Shown here: positions 21,910 through 33,126 of the stretch, piece after piece
Position numbering within the stretch: the first letter of the stretch is position 1
How the letters are laid out: every line of letters begins with the position of its first letter
DNA from: Streptomyces solicavernae
GTDB taxonomy: Bacteria > Actinomycetota > Actinomycetes > Streptomycetales > Streptomycetaceae
Length of the DNA: 64,000 nt
Assembly (NCBI RefSeq): GCF_029968095.1
Contig: NZ_JASCIR010000007.1
Location: 62,001 to 126,000, forward strand
Direction: 5' to 3'
Position numbers and translations under genes: made by a program
Notes under the pieces: generated by a model
Told to the model about the DNA's origin: nothing
The model's database searches: none
Seen by the model: only the letters and a program-made list of their open reading frames with translations

Positions 21910-22995
21910 TCACCACTGGGGCGGGCTGGCGATGGCGCGGGCGAGGACGTCGTCCAGGACGCGGGCCGTGGTGGGGACGTCGTAGCCGGAGTTGTCGATG
22001 ATCGGCAGGCCGGAGCCGTACCAGCCGGCCATGCGGCCGTGGATGCGGGCCACTTCCTCGTCGGTGAGGCGGCGGTTGCCGCTGCGCTGGGCGTTGCGCT
22101 CCAGGACGATCTCCAGGCCGGGCAACAGCACCACGGGGAGCAGACCGGGCCCTACGTGCCGTTTCCAGCCGCCGAGTCCTACGACGGGGCGGTCCGGGAA
22201 GACGGCGTCGTCGAGTATGCAGGAGATGCCGTTGGCCAGGAAGTTGCGGGCGGCGAAGCCGCAGGTGCGGCGGGCCAGGCGGTACTGCGCCTCGGAGTGG
22301 TCGTTCCAGCCGGTCTGGGGGTCGGCGAAGCCGGAGCGCACCCATTCGCGGACGTCGTCGAGGCTGATGTGGGCGGTGGGCACGCGGCGGTGCTCCGCCC
22401 AGTACTTGGCCACAGAGGTCTTGCCCGCGCCTGCCGGGCCGATGAGCAGGACGGCGAGGGTGGTCGCGCCGGTGTCGCCCTGCGTGGCGTCGGGCGGCGG
22501 GCTGGGCACGGCGACGGGGCCGCCGGGCGGGAGCTGGATGTGGCCGGTGGTGTTCTCCGCGCCGGGCTGCGGCTGCGCCTGTCCGGGCTGTCCGGACTGT
22601 CCCGGCTGTCCCGGCTGTCCCGGCTGAGGCTGCGGGGGCTGAGGCTGCGGGGGCTGGTAGCCGGGGCCGGGCTGCGGTGGCGGTGGCGGGGCCGCGGGTG
22701 CACCGGGTCCGGGGGCGCCGGGCGGGGGTGCGGCGGGTGCGGGTGCGGGCGGAGGCGGGGGCTGAGGCGGACCCGGTGCCGGCGGGGGGTGCGGGGCGCC
22801 CTGCTGCGGAGCCCCCTGCTGTTGGGTGCCCTGCTGCGGAGCCCCCTGCTGCGGGGCGGGCCCGGCTGGACCGGGGTGGCCCGCAGGGCCCGGATGACCC
22901 GCGGGTCCCGGGTGGTGTGCGGCCGGGGACCAGCCGGTGGCCGGTCCTTGCCCCGGCTGGTGGGGCGGCAGCGGATTCCCCACTGCGTGCTGCAT
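21910..22995 (-). CDS. P-loop kinase-like protein with long Pro/Gly/Gln-rich N-terminus
   Basis: Encodes 361 aa. Residues 1-175 are almost entirely Pro, Gly, Gln and Ala, with repeated GPAGHP, QQGAPQ and GQPGQ units. The C-terminal half is a compact P-loop NTPase: Walker A GPAGAGKTS at residues 186-194, then HISLDDVREWVRSGFADP, a CILDDAVFPDRP strand end, and an Arg-rich lid (ERNAQRSGNRRLTDEEVARI). This resembles small-molecule kinases of the zeta-toxin/AAA_33 type rather than a transporter. No signal peptide or membrane helix is seen. It lies between aroB and the M24 gene on the same strand. The substrate is unknown; the polyproline tract would make its translation dependent on EF-P, encoded two genes away. 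Confidence 0.85.
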   Translation of the reverse strand: MQHAVGNPLPPHQPGQGPATGWSPAAHHPGPAGHPGPAGHPGPAGPAPQQGAPQQGTQQQGAPQQGAPHPPPAPGPPQPPPPPAPAPAAPPPGAPGPGAPAAPPPPPQPGPGYQPPQPQPPQPQPGQPGQPGQSGQPGQAQPQPGAENTTGHIQLPPGGPVAVPSPPPDATQGDTGATTLAVLLIGPAGAGKTSVAKYWAEHRRVPTAHISLDDVREWVRSGFADPQTGWNDHSEAQYRLARRTCGFAARNFLANGISCILDDAVFPDRPVVGLGGWKRHVGPGLLPVVLLPGLEIVLERNAQRSGNRRLTDEEVARIHGRMAGWYGSGLPIIDNSGYDVPTTARVLDDVLARAIASPPQW

Positions 22996-23089
22996 CCGGT
23001 GCCACTCCGTCTCGTACAGGCAACTGGCGCTGGTCGGGCGGGCGTCGGGCGGACGTGTTGCGGCGCCCGGGCCTTACCGCACGGTACCT

Positions 23090-23121
23090 TCCCCGGCCGC
23101 CGTTGTGTGAACGGCCGGGGA
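23090..23121 (-). terminator. Hairpin downstream of aroB
   Basis: A 10-bp stem (TCCCCGGCCG at 23090-23099 with 23112-23121) and a 12-nt loop, about 110 bp after the aroB stop. It may separate the aro genes from the P-loop gene. Confidence 0.6.
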
Positions 23122-23228
23122 GAGCCACAAGTGCCCGACGGGCCGGGCGATTTCGGACGGAACGCGGTCAGCCGGACACTTCGCCGTACGTCGAGACCGC
23201 GCCCGGTCGTACGAAGGGGCCTCCTCGG

Positions 23229-24822
<1,594 letters not shown>

Positions 24823-24826
<4 letters not shown>

Positions 24827-26007
24827 CGGATGTGCAGGTTGTCGAGGTACGACTGGACGTTGCGGCGGGTCTCGGCCACGCTGTCGCCGCCGAACTTCTC
24901 CGCGACCGCGTCCGCGAGGACCAGCGCCACCATGGCCTCGGCGACGATCCCGGCAGCCGGGACCGCGCACACGTCGGAGCGCTGGTGGTGCGCCTTGGCC
25001 GCCTCCCCGGTCGTCACGTCGATCGTGGCGAGCGCGCGCGGGACGGTAGCGATCGGCTTCATCGCCGCCCGTACGCGCAGGAGTTCACCCGTCGTCAGAC
25101 CGCCCTCGGTACCCCCCGCACGGCCGGTGGAACGCTTCACTCCGTCCTCGGTCGCGACGATCTCGTCATGCGCCTTCGACCCCGGCACCCGCGCCAGATC
25201 GAAGCCGTCACCGACCTCCACACCCTTGATCGCCTGGATACCCATGAGCGCGGCCGCGAGCCGGGCGTCGAGCCGCCGGTCCCAGTGCACATGCGAGCCG
25301 AGCCCGACCGGCACCCCGTACGCGAGCACCTCGACCACACCGCCCAGGGTGTCGCCGTCCTTGTGGGCCTGGTCGATCTCGGCCACCATCGCCTTCGACG
25401 CGTCGGCGTCCAGGCAGCGCACCGGGTCGGCGTCCAGCTTCTCCACGTCGGAGGGCTTGGGGTAGACGCCGTACGGCGCCTTCGCGGCGGCGAGCTCGAC
25501 GACATGGCTGACGATCTCGATGCCCGTCGTCTCCTTGAGGTACGACCGGGCGACCGTGCCCAGCGCGACGCGCGCCGCGGTCTCACGGGCGGAGGCGCGC
25601 TCCAGGACCGGCCGGGCCTCCTCGAAGCCGTACTTCTGCATGCCCGCCAGGTCCGCGTGACCGGGACGGGGGCGGGTCAGCGGGGCGTTGCGGGCGAGTT
25701 CGGCCAGCTCGTCGGGATCCACCGGATCCGCGGCCATGACCTTCTCCCACTTCGGCCACTCCGTGTTGCCGACCATCACGGCGACCGGCGAGCCCATCGT
25801 CAGGCCGTGCCGCACCCCGCCCAGGAACGTGACCTCGTCCCGCTCGAACTTCATGCGCGCACCACGGCCGTACCCGAGGCGCCGCCGGGCCAGCGCGTCC
25901 GCCACCATCTCCGTGGTGATCGGCACGCCGGCGGGCAGACCCTCCAGCGTCGCGACGAGTGCGGGGCCGTGGGACTCCCCCGCGGTCAGCCAACGCAACC
26001 TGCTCAA
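24823..26007 (-). CDS. aroC: Chorismate synthase
   Basis: Makes chorismate from EPSP, using reduced FMN. The product is 394 aa. Family signatures are [20 protein letters not shown] at the N-terminus, [12 protein letters not shown], the [27 protein letters not shown] stretch, and [21 protein letters not shown]. The start codon is TTG at 26005-26007 with GAGGAG 5 nt upstream; no ATG or GTG could give the family N-terminus. TTG starts are uncommon and may limit its expression relative to neighbours. The stop overlaps aroK by 4 nt. Confidence 0.97.
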
Positions 26008-26144
26008 CGGTGCTCCTCATGCTCGCGCCTGGTATCTGGCGACGGCGCGACCGGGTGCGCGGCCCTGGCCCGCCTGCCTAGATCCTCCCACGTCCGGGGA
26101 AGAGCCCCGGCCGCCGGTCCAGCAGGCGGACGCGGTGGCGGACA

Positions 26145-26987
26145 TCAGTGCCCGGCGAGCGCCCGCTCCCCCGCCCGCCGCATCGCGTCGAGCGGCGCGG
26201 GCGAGCGGCCCGTCATCTGCTCGACCTGCAGCACGGCCTGGTGCACCAGCAGGTCGAGGCCGCTGACCACGGCGCCGCCGAACATCGACCAGCGCGCGGC
26301 CAGCTCGGTGGGCCACGGCTCGTACAGCACGTCGAACAGCGTGCCGGGCCGTTCCGGAACCGCCTTGGACAGCTCGTCCGTGGTGCCGGCCGGCGTCGTG
26401 GCGATCACCAGCGGCGCGTCGAACGCCGCCGCGGCGTCGTCCCACGCGGCCGTCCGCACCGTCACGCCCAGCCGCTCGCCCCACTCCTTCATTTCGACGG
26501 CACGCGCCTCGCTCCGTACGTACGCGACGATCTCGCCCGCGCAGATCCGCGACAGCGCAGCCACAGCCGACGACGCCGTCGCCCCCGCGCCCAGGATCGC
26601 GGCCGACTCGACCTCCTCGATGCCCCGCTCACGCAATGCGGCCACCATCCCGGGGACATCCGTGTTGTCCCCGGTCCGACGCCCGTCCGGGCCGAACACC
26701 ACCGTGTTCACCGCCTCGACCGACGCGGCCGTCTCACTGATCCCGTCCAGCAGCGGAATCACCGCACGCTTCAACGGCATGGTCAGAGACAGCCCCGCCC
26801 ACTCCGCGCCGAGCCCCGCGAGGAAACCGGGCAGCCCCGCCTCGTCCACCTCGAAACGCCCGTACTCCCAGCCGTCCAGGCCGAGTTCGTCGTACGCCGC
26901 GCCATGCAGCACCGGCGACAGGGAGTGGGCGATCGGCGAACCGAGAACCGCCGCCCGGCGTCGAACCTCAGCCGCTGGTGTTTGCAT
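26145..26987 (-). CDS. aroE: Shikimate dehydrogenase
   Basis: NADPH-dependent reduction of 3-dehydroshikimate. The product is 280 aa, with the substrate-binding GSPIAHSLSPVLHGAAY near residue 16, catalytic lysine in LSLTMPLKRAV (the family usually has N before V/L-TMPLK, here S), the NTDVPGM loop, and a Rossmann nucleotide site around AAILGAGATASSAVAALS. The last part has GAVVSGLDLLVHQAVLQ. The first 20 nt overlap the 3' end of mltG in another frame. It is followed by aroC after 137 bp. Confidence 0.95.
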   Translation of the reverse strand: MQTPAAEVRRRAAVLGSPIAHSLSPVLHGAAYDELGLDGWEYGRFEVDEAGLPGFLAGLGAEWAGLSLTMPLKRAVIPLLDGISETAASVEAVNTVVFGPDGRRTGDNTDVPGMVAALRERGIEEVESAAILGAGATASSAVAALSRICAGEIVAYVRSEARAVEMKEWGERLGVTVRTAAWDDAAAAFDAPLVIATTPAGTTDELSKAVPERPGTLFDVLYEPWPTELAARWSMFGGAVVSGLDLLVHQAVLQVEQMTGRSPAPLDAMRRAGERALAGH

Positions 26988-28773
26988 TGAACTTTTCCTT
27001 CAGCTTCAGGAACTCGTCGTGCGTCTTGGCGAACTCGGTCTTGCTCATGCCGTCGGTGGCCACGAAGTACAGCCAGCCGTCCGAGGTCGGCTTGAGTGCG
27101 GCACCGAGTGCTTCGTGTCCGGGGTTGCCGATGGGGCCGGGGGGCAGCCCCTTGCGCGTGTAGGTGTTGTACGGATCCTTGTTGCTCTTGATCTCGTCTT
27201 CACTGATGTGGATCTCGCTCTGGCCCATCAAGTAGTTGAAGGTCGAGTCGAACTGGAGCAGTTGGTAGGTCTCCGTGTTGCCCGGGTCGAGACGGTTGTA
27301 GACGACCTCGGCCATCTTCCGGAAGTCGGAGTGGGTCTTGCCTTCGGCCTGGGTCAGGCTCGCCACCGTGACCAGCTGCAGCGGGTTGTCGAGCTTGAAT
27401 TCCTCGGCCTTGCCCTCGATGTTGTAGTTCTCGTACTCCCTGCTGGCCTTGGCGACCATCTTCTTCAGTACGTCGCCGGGCTTCTGCCCCTTGGCCACCG
27501 GGTAGCTCGCCGGGTAGAGGAAGCCCTCCAGGGGGTCCTTGACGTCGCTGGTGATGTTCTCGCTGGCCCAGGCGGGCAGTCCGAGCTTCTTCCAGTTCTT
27601 CTTCGCGTACTTCTCGGTGGTGCCCTTGTCGACTTCGAGGCGCTTGTCGATCTGCTCGTAGACCCAGGCGTTGCGGCGGCCCTCGGCGATGATGAGGTTG
27701 TTGCGGCTCTTCGGGTCGAGCATCGCCTCGACGGCGGCCTTCGCCGACATCTTCTTGTTCAGCGAGTAGACGCCGGCCTGGATGGTGAGGCCCTTGGGGT
27801 GCTGGCCCTGGGCGCTGACGAACGCCTCGGCGCTCTTGACGACTCCGGCCTGCTCCAGCTTGTTGCCGATGGCATAGCCGCCGGCGCCCTTGGGGATGTC
27901 GACGGTGACCTTTTCGCTGGTTCCGTTGCCGGAGTAGTCGCCGCCGCTGCCGTAAGTGTCCTGGTAGAACTGGTATCCGAAGTAGCCGACGCCGCTGATG
28001 CCGCTCGCGAAGATCAGGCTGAGCACGAGGCAGGCGCAGCCGCTGCGCTTCTTCTTGCCGCCTTTTCCGCGCCGCTCCTTGCGACCGCCGCGGCGCGAGG
28101 CTCGGGGGTGGTCCTCGTCGTTGTCGTCATCGTCATCGTCGTCGTCGCGGCCCGCGAAGAAGGCGTGCTCACGGTCGTTGGGGCCCGGGTCCCAGTCGGT
28201 GTGTTCCTCGACGGGCTCGTGCCGGTGCCCGGGCGGCTGCGGCGGCGGAAAGGCCTCGGGGCTGTCGTACGGGTCGGGGCGCTCGGCTCCGTACGCGGCG
28301 GTCTGGCCCGCGTACGGATCGGCGTACGGGTCGTAGCCCGTCTGCTGTCCGGTGTCCCAGCCGCCGTTGAAGTCGTGCTGCGGGTAACCGGGTTGGGGCG
28401 AGGCGTCCTGCGGATAGCCGGGCTGAGGGGGGCCGTCGTGCGCGTAGCCGGACTGTACGGAGTTGTCCTGCGGATAGCCGGACTGCGGAGCGTTGTCCTG
28501 CGGATAGCCGGACTGCGGAGCGTTGTCCTGCGGATAGCCGGACTGCGGAGCGTTGTCCTGCGGGTAGGCGGTCTGCTGTCCGCCGTAGTGCGCTTCGGGT
28601 GACTGCTGCGGGTAGTGCTGCGACTGGCCGCCGTACGGAAGACCCTGGCCGGCGGCGGCCTGCTGCCCTTCCCATCCCTGGTCCCCGTTGGGCCCCACAT
28701 GCCCGAAGGGCAGAGAGGCAGGGTCATCGGGATGCCACGGTTGCGAGCCGGGGCCCCGGCCATACTCAGTCAT
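26968..28773 (-). CDS. mltG: Endolytic peptidoglycan transglycosylase MltG with repeat-bearing cytoplasmic tail
   Basis: Membrane-anchored lytic transglycosylase (YceG family) that cuts nascent glycan strands. The product is 601 aa, far longer than the usual 340-400 aa, owing to an N-terminal disordered region of about 245 residues. This region contains repeats of PQDNAPQSGY (residues 71-110 and degenerate copies to 132), a Tyr/Pro/Gln-rich stretch, a run of eight Asp (about 210-217) and a Lys/Arg-rich segment. One membrane helix follows (about 246-268, CLVLSLIFASGISGVGYFGY). The periplasmic LysM-like and catalytic parts follow; Glu477 in SLTQAEGKTHSDF aligns with the catalytic Glu of E. coli MltG. 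Its position between ruvX and aroE is conserved in many bacteria (ruvX) and in streptomycetes (aroE). Confidence 0.95.
   Translation of the reverse strand: MTEYGRGPGSQPWHPDDPASLPFGHVGPNGDQGWEGQQAAAGQGLPYGGQSQHYPQQSPEAHYGGQQTAYPQDNAPQSGYPQDNAPQSGYPQDNAPQSGYPQDNSVQSGYAHDGPPQPGYPQDASPQPGYPQHDFNGGWDTGQQTGYDPYADPYAGQTAAYGAERPDPYDSPEAFPPPQPPGHRHEPVEEHTDWDPGPNDREHAFFAGRDDDDDDDDNDEDHPRASRRGGRKERRGKGGKKKRSGCACLVLSLIFASGISGVGYFGYQFYQDTYGSGGDYSGNGTSEKVTVDIPKGAGGYAIGNKLEQAGVVKSAEAFVSAQGQHPKGLTIQAGVYSLNKKMSAKAAVEAMLDPKSRNNLIIAEGRRNAWVYEQIDKRLEVDKGTTEKYAKKNWKKLGLPAWASENITSDVKDPLEGFLYPASYPVAKGQKPGDVLKKMVAKASREYENYNIEGKAEEFKLDNPLQLVTVASLTQAEGKTHSDFRKMAEVVYNRLDPGNTETYQLLQFDSTFNYLMGQSEIHISEDEIKSNKDPYNTYTRKGLPPGPIGNPGHEALGAALKPTSDGWLYFVATDGMSKTEFAKTHDEFLKLKEKFNANTSG
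28441..28560. repeat. 30-bp tandem repeat in mltG
   Basis: Three identical 30-bp units (28471-28500, 28501-28530, 28531-28560) and a degenerate fourth (28441-28470) encode the PQDNAPQSGY decapeptides of the MltG cytoplasmic tail. The identity at DNA level, including third positions, points to recent duplication. Confidence 0.95.
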
Positions 28774-28898
28774 CGATCCCCTACGAGCCGCGAGGCGGCG
28801 GCCGTCGGATCGTGTCCTCCGGCCGGCCGGTCTTCCTCTTTGCTGTGCGGCGGCTGTTCGAACGCCGCCGCATCGCGCGGAACGTTACCGTATCGCGA

Positions 28899-29375
28899 TC
28901 AGATGACCACTTCGACGCCCTCACCCGGAGCTTCACCTGACGCCCGTTCGGACTCCAGTGCCTGCTGGAGGATGATCACGGCAGCCGCCTGATCGATGAC
29001 GGACCTGCCCTTTTTGGACTTCACGCCCGAGGCACGCAGCCCCTGACTGGCCGTCACTGTGGTCATCCTCTCGTCCACCAGTCGCACCGGTACGGGTGCG
29101 ATGCCGCGGGCGAGCTCCTGTGCGAAGCCGCGCACCTTGGCCGCGGCCGGGCCCTCGCCTCCACTGAGGGAGCGCGGGAGCCCGACGACTACCTCGATCG
29201 GCTCGTACTCGTCGACGATCGCCTTCAGTCGCCGGTGGGCGGCCGGGACGTCACGCCCCGGCACGGTCTCCACCGGGGTGGCGAGGATCCCGTCGGGGTC
29301 GCACGAGGCGACCCCGATCCGGGCGTCCCCGACGTCGATCGCGATACGGCGACCGCGACGGATCTCCGCGCTCAT
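28899..29375 (-). CDS. ruvX: Putative pre-16S rRNA nuclease / Holliday-junction resolvase-like protein (YqgF)
   Basis: RNase H-fold nuclease implicated in processing the 5' end of 16S rRNA. The product is 158 aa. Visible motifs are RRIAIDVGDARIGVASCD with the first catalytic Asp, the VVVGLPRSLSG strand, VRLVDERMTT with the Glu, and SVIDQAAAVIILQ with the last Asp. The ATG overlaps the alaS stop by 1 nt (TAATG), a standard coupled junction. Position downstream of alaS is a common bacterial arrangement. Confidence 0.95.
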   Translation of the reverse strand: MSAEIRRGRRIAIDVGDARIGVASCDPDGILATPVETVPGRDVPAAHRRLKAIVDEYEPIEVVVGLPRSLSGGEGPAAAKVRGFAQELARGIAPVPVRLVDERMTTVTASQGLRASGVKSKKGRSVIDQAAAVIILQQALESERASGEAPGEGVEVVI

Positions 29376-32059
29376 TACGCGGTCTCGGCCACGAGGCGCT
29401 CGACGGCCGCGATCGCGTCGCCGATGGCCTGCGGGTTCTGGCCGCCGCCCTGGGCGACGTCCGGCTTGCCGCCACCGCCGCCGCCGAGGGTCTTGGCCGC
29501 CGTACGGACCAGGTCGCCGGCCTTGAGGCCGCGCTCGCGGGCCGCCTCGTTGGTGGCGATGACCGTGAGCGGGCGGCCGTTGACGGTGGTGAACAGGGCG
29601 ACGACCGCCGGGCGGTCGCCCGCCCCTGACAATTGATTCAGGCGGGCGCGTACGTCGAGGACCAGCTTGCGCAGGTCGTCGGCGCCGGTGCCGTCCGGCA
29701 CCTGTCCGGTGGCGAGCGCGACACCGCGTACGTCCTTCGCGCCCTGGGCGAGACCGGCGGCAGCCTGCAGGACCTTCTCCGCGCGGAACTTCTCGATCTC
29801 CTTCTCGGCGTCCTTCAGCTTGCCGAGCATGGTGGAGATCTTCTCCGGCAGCTCCTCGGGACGGCCCTTGACCAGCTCCTGGAGCTGGGCGACGACCGTG
29901 TGCTCACGGGCGAGGAAGTTGTACGCGTCGACGCCGACGAGGGCCTCGATGCGGCGCACACCCGAGCCGATGGAGGACTCGCCGAGGAGCTTCACCAGGC
30001 CCAGCTGGGCGGTGTTGTGGACGTGCGTGCCGCCGCACAGCTCCTTGGAGAAGTCGCCGATGGTGACGACGCGGACCCGCTCGCCGTACTTCTCGCCGAA
30101 CTCGGCGATGGCGCCCTGCTTCTTGGCCTCGTCGATGCCCATGACCTCGGCGTGCACATCGAGTTCGCGGGCCAGCACCTCGTTGATCTTCTGCTCGACG
30201 TCCGTGAGGACGGTGCCGGGCACGGCGTTGGGCGAGCCGAAGTCGAAGCGGAAGCGGCCGGGCGAGTTCTCCGAGCCCGCCTGGGCGGCGGTCGGGCCGA
30301 GCGCGTCGCGCAGCGCCTGGTGCGTGAGGTGGGTGGCGCTGTGCGCGCGGGCGATGGCGCGGCGCCGCTTCACGTCGATCGTGGCGTAACCGGAGGAGCC
30401 GACGGTGACCTCGCCGACCTGCACGGAGCCCTTGTGCACGGAGACTCCGGGCACCGGCTGCTGCACGTCCCGGATGTCGATGACGGCGCCGGTGTCGAGC
30501 TTGATGCGGCCGGTGTCGGCGAGCTGGCCACCGCCCTCGGCGTAGAACGGGGTGCGGTCGAGGACGACCTCGATCTCGTCCCCCTCCACGGCGGCCGGCG
30601 AGGACACACCGTCGACGAGCAGGCCGACGACCGTCGACTCGCCCTCGGTGGCCGAGTAGCCCGTGAAGTCGGTGGCGCCGGAGTTGTCGGCGATCTCGCG
30701 GTACGCGGACAGGTCGGCGTGGCCGGTCTTCTTGGCCTTGGCGTCGGCCTTGGCGCGCTCCCGCTGTTCCTTCATCAGGCGCCGGAAGCCCGACTCGTCC
30801 ACGGTCAGGCCCTGTTCGGCGGCCATCTCCAGGGTGAGGTCGATCGGGAAGCCCCAGGTGTCGTGGAGCAGGAACGCCTTGTCGCCGGGGAGGACCGTGT
30901 GGCCGGCGGCCTTGGTCTCGGTGACGGCGGTGTCGAGGATGTTGGTGCCGCCCTTGAGGGCCTTGAGGAAGGCAGCCTCTTCGGCGAGGGCCACGGTCTC
31001 GATCCGCTGGGCCTCGGTGACGAGCTCGGGATACTGCTGGCCCATCGTGCCGACGACGGCGTCGACGAGGTCCTTGACGACCGGGCCGGTGGCGCCGAGC
31101 AGGCGCATGTTGCGGATGGCGCGGCGCATGATGCGGCGCAGCACGTACCCGCGGCCCTCGTTGCCGGGGGTGACGCCGTCGCCGATGAGCATCACGGACG
31201 TACGGATGTGGTCGGAGACGACACGGAGCGAGACGTCCGACTCGGCGGCGGCGCCGTAGGCCACGCCGGTCAGCTCGGTGGCCTTGTCGATGACGACACG
31301 GGAGGTGTCGATCTCGTACATGTTCTGCACGCCCTGCAGGATCATCGCGAGGCGCTCAAGGCCGAGGCCGGTGTCGATGTTCTTGCTGGGCAGCTCGCCG
31401 AGGATCTCGAAGTCCTCCTTCGAGGTGCCCGCGCCGCGCTCGTACTGCATGAAGACCAGGTTCCAGATCTCCACGTACCGCTCGTCGTTGACGGCCGGGC
31501 CGCCCTCGACGCCGAACTCGGGGCCGCGGTCGTAGTTGATCTCGGAGCAGGGGCCGCAGGGGCCGGGGACGCCCATGGACCAGTAGTTGTCCTTCTTGCC
31601 GAGGCGCTGGATGCGCTCGGCGGGGACGCCCACCTTCTCGCGCCAGATGGTCTCGGCCTCGTCGTCGTCGAGGTAGACCGTCACCCACAGGCGCTCGGGG
31701 TCGAGGCCGTAACCACCGTCCGCGACGGAGCTGGTGAGCAGCTCCCAGGCGAACTTGATGGCGCCTTCCTTGAAGTAGTCGCCGAAGGAGAAGTTGCCGC
31801 ACATCTGGAAGAACGTGCCGTGCCGCGTGGTCTTGCCGACCTCTTCGATGTCGGGGGTGCGCACGCACTTCTGCACGCTGGTCGCGCGGTCGAAGGGCGG
31901 CTTGACCTCGCCGAGGAAGTACGGCTTGAAGGGCACCATGCCCGCGGGGACGAGGAGCAGCGTGGGGTCGTCGGCGATCAGCGACGCCGACGGCACGACG
32001 GTGTGCCCACGCTCTTCGAAGAAGCGCAGCCAGCGGCGGCGGATTTCAGCCGACTCCAT
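29375..32059 (-). CDS. alaS: Alanyl-tRNA synthetase
   Basis: Charges tRNA-Ala and edits mischarged Ser/Gly. The product is 894 aa. The class II catalytic core (about 1-260) has [17 protein letters not shown] and [14 protein letters not shown]. The editing domain carries the zinc motifs HSATH (in [14 protein letters not shown]) and CGGTH (in [15 protein letters not shown]). The C-terminal Ala region includes the [15 protein letters not shown] motif. The ATG overlaps the stop of the upstream DUF6167 gene by 1 nt (TGATG), and its stop overlaps ruvX, so four genes are linked in translation. Confidence 0.99.
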   Translation of the reverse strand: MESAEIRRRWLRFFEERGHTVVPSASLIADDPTLLLVPAGMVPFKPYFLGEVKPPFDRATSVQKCVRTPDIEEVGKTTRHGTFFQMCGNFSFGDYFKEGAIKFAWELLTSSVADGGYGLDPERLWVTVYLDDDEAETIWREKVGVPAERIQRLGKKDNYWSMGVPGPCGPCSEINYDRGPEFGVEGGPAVNDERYVEIWNLVFMQYERGAGTSKEDFEILGELPSKNIDTGLGLERLAMILQGVQNMYEIDTSRVVIDKATELTGVAYGAAAESDVSLRVVSDHIRTSVMLIGDGVTPGNEGRGYVLRRIMRRAIRNMRLLGATGPVVKDLVDAVVGTMGQQYPELVTEAQRIETVALAEEAAFLKALKGGTNILDTAVTETKAAGHTVLPGDKAFLLHDTWGFPIDLTLEMAAEQGLTVDESGFRRLMKEQRERAKADAKAKKTGHADLSAYREIADNSGATDFTGYSATEGESTVVGLLVDGVSSPAAVEGDEIEVVLDRTPFYAEGGGQLADTGRIKLDTGAVIDIRDVQQPVPGVSVHKGSVQVGEVTVGSSGYATIDVKRRRAIARAHSATHLTHQALRDALGPTAAQAGSENSPGRFRFDFGSPNAVPGTVLTDVEQKINEVLARELDVHAEVMGIDEAKKQGAIAEFGEKYGERVRVVTIGDFSKELCGGTHVHNTAQLGLVKLLGESSIGSGVRRIEALVGVDAYNFLAREHTVVAQLQELVKGRPEELPEKISTMLGKLKDAEKEIEKFRAEKVLQAAAGLAQGAKDVRGVALATGQVPDGTGADDLRKLVLDVRARLNQLSGAGDRPAVVALFTTVNGRPLTVIATNEAARERGLKAGDLVRTAAKTLGGGGGGKPDVAQGGGQNPQAIGDAIAAVERLVAETA

Positions 32060-32415
32060 CAGTGGTCCTCATTCCGGTTGTACGAGTACTTCGTGTGGTT
32101 CTGGTTGGGGTGCACGTGCTTCTGGTGCGCGGCGTTGTGGTTCTCGATCGCCACGATCCGTGCCTGCGGCGGGAGTTCGGGGAGGTCCGGGGCGTTCAGG
32201 CCCAGGGCGTCGTCCAGTTCGGCCTCGCGCTGGACCATGCCGTCGCGGACGTCGAGCGCGAAGTCCTTGAGGCGGTGACCGGCGTCGATCGCCTTGTTCG
32301 CGGCCTGCGCCGCGAGGCTTTCGGGGGTCAACTGCTTGAGTTTGCGGTTGACCTTGGTGGTGGCCCACACACCGGCGGCTGCGCCCGCGGTGAACCAGAA
32401 CGTACGGCGGAACAT
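32059..32415 (-). CDS. DUF6167-type small membrane-associated protein
   Basis: Encodes 118 aa starting [20 protein letters not shown], a short hydrophobic N-terminal helix that may insert into or lie on the membrane. A helical charged middle follows ([16 protein letters not shown] to [12 protein letters not shown]). The His/Asn-rich tail ([15 protein letters not shown]) could bind metal, which is speculation. It is coupled to alaS by a 1-nt overlap and lies 8 bp after the DUF948-like gene. Recognised from memory as a streptomycete family of unknown function. Confidence 0.8.
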   Translation of the reverse strand: MFRRTFWFTAGAAAGVWATTKVNRKLKQLTPESLAAQAANKAIDAGHRLKDFALDVRDGMVQREAELDDALGLNAPDLPELPPQARIVAIENHNAAHQKHVHPNQNHTKYSYNRNEDH

Positions 32416-32423
32416 CGGCGGCC

Positions 32424-32888
32424 TCAGTCCTTCTTGTTCCGGTTGCCCCAGTGGCTGCCCTTGCCGCGGCGGGACGAGGGCACCGTGCGGCCCACGATCA
32501 CGGTACGTCTGGAGTTCTGGGCGGGCATGTCATTTACCTCGGCGTCCTTGCGGCCGAGGGCCCGGCGCACTCCGTACCCGAAGGCGGCGACCTTGACGAG
32601 GGGGCCGCCGAATGTCGAGGCGACGGTGGTCGACAGAGCCGAGGCGTTGGACGTGACTTCCTGGACGTCCGTCGCGATGGCGTCGACGCGGTCCAGCTGG
32701 GTCTGCGCGGAGCGGACCGTCGTGGACGCGTCGGCGAGCAGCGGGACGGCCTGTTCGGTCACGTCCGCGACGAGTTTGGTGGTCGCCTTGAGCGTCTGGG
32801 CCAGCCTCACCAGGGCGACGGCGAGGAAGGAGACCAGGATCGCCCAGAACACGGCCACGAGGATGCCGGCCACCTCTCCACCGGTCAC
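32424..32888 (-). CDS. DUF948 domain-containing membrane protein
   Basis: Encodes 154 aa from the GTG at 32888. The N-terminal helix (about residues 5-28, EVAGILVAVFWAILVSFLAV) is a single membrane segment. It is followed by a long amphipathic, probably coiled-coil region (LVRLAQTLKATTKLVADVTE ... TQLDRVDAIATDVQEVTSNA) typical of DUF948 proteins. The tail is basic. DUF948 proteins resemble t-SNARE/apolipoprotein-like helices and their function is unknown. It lies between rpsD and alaS, in the same direction, and may share the alaS transcript. Confidence 0.85.
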   Translation of the reverse strand: MTGGEVAGILVAVFWAILVSFLAVALVRLAQTLKATTKLVADVTEQAVPLLADASTTVRSAQTQLDRVDAIATDVQEVTSNASALSTTVASTFGGPLVKVAAFGYGVRRALGRKDAEVNDMPAQNSRRTVIVGRTVPSSRRGKGSHWGNRNKKD

Positions 32889-33008
32889 TGCGCACCGCTC
32901 CCTTGCGTGGTCTTGCGTGGGGTTCAGAAAGTCTGCGTGGGGTACGAAAAGTCGTCGTCCGAAGTCGTCGTCCGACCTTATCGCGCCGGGCGGCGGGCTC
33001 CGTACGCC

Positions 33009-33017
33009 TGTGGATAA
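33009..33017. promoter_or_regulatory. DnaA-box-like nonamer
   Basis: TGTGGATAA is the complement of the perfect nonamer TTATCCACA. It lies in the gap between rpsD and the DUF948 gene, far from a recognisable origin. A single site this short can occur by chance, though it is AT-rich for this genome. Confidence 0.3.
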
Positions 33018-33053
33018 CTCCCGGCGGCGCCGCTCGCGGGCCGTACACGCGAA

Positions 33054-33097
33054 GGCCCGCCGCCCCTCCGCCGGGAAGGGCGGGGATGCGGCGGGCC
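33054..33097 (-). terminator. rpsD terminator hairpin
   Basis: A 10-bp outer stem (GGCCCGCCGC at 33054-33063 with 33088-33097) encloses a GC-rich inner stem. It starts 30 bp after the rpsD stop on the minus strand and separates rpsD from the following alaS-containing unit. Confidence 0.8.
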
Positions 33098-33126
33098 GTG
33101 CGCGCTGGGTCGCTACGCCTGCTGGA

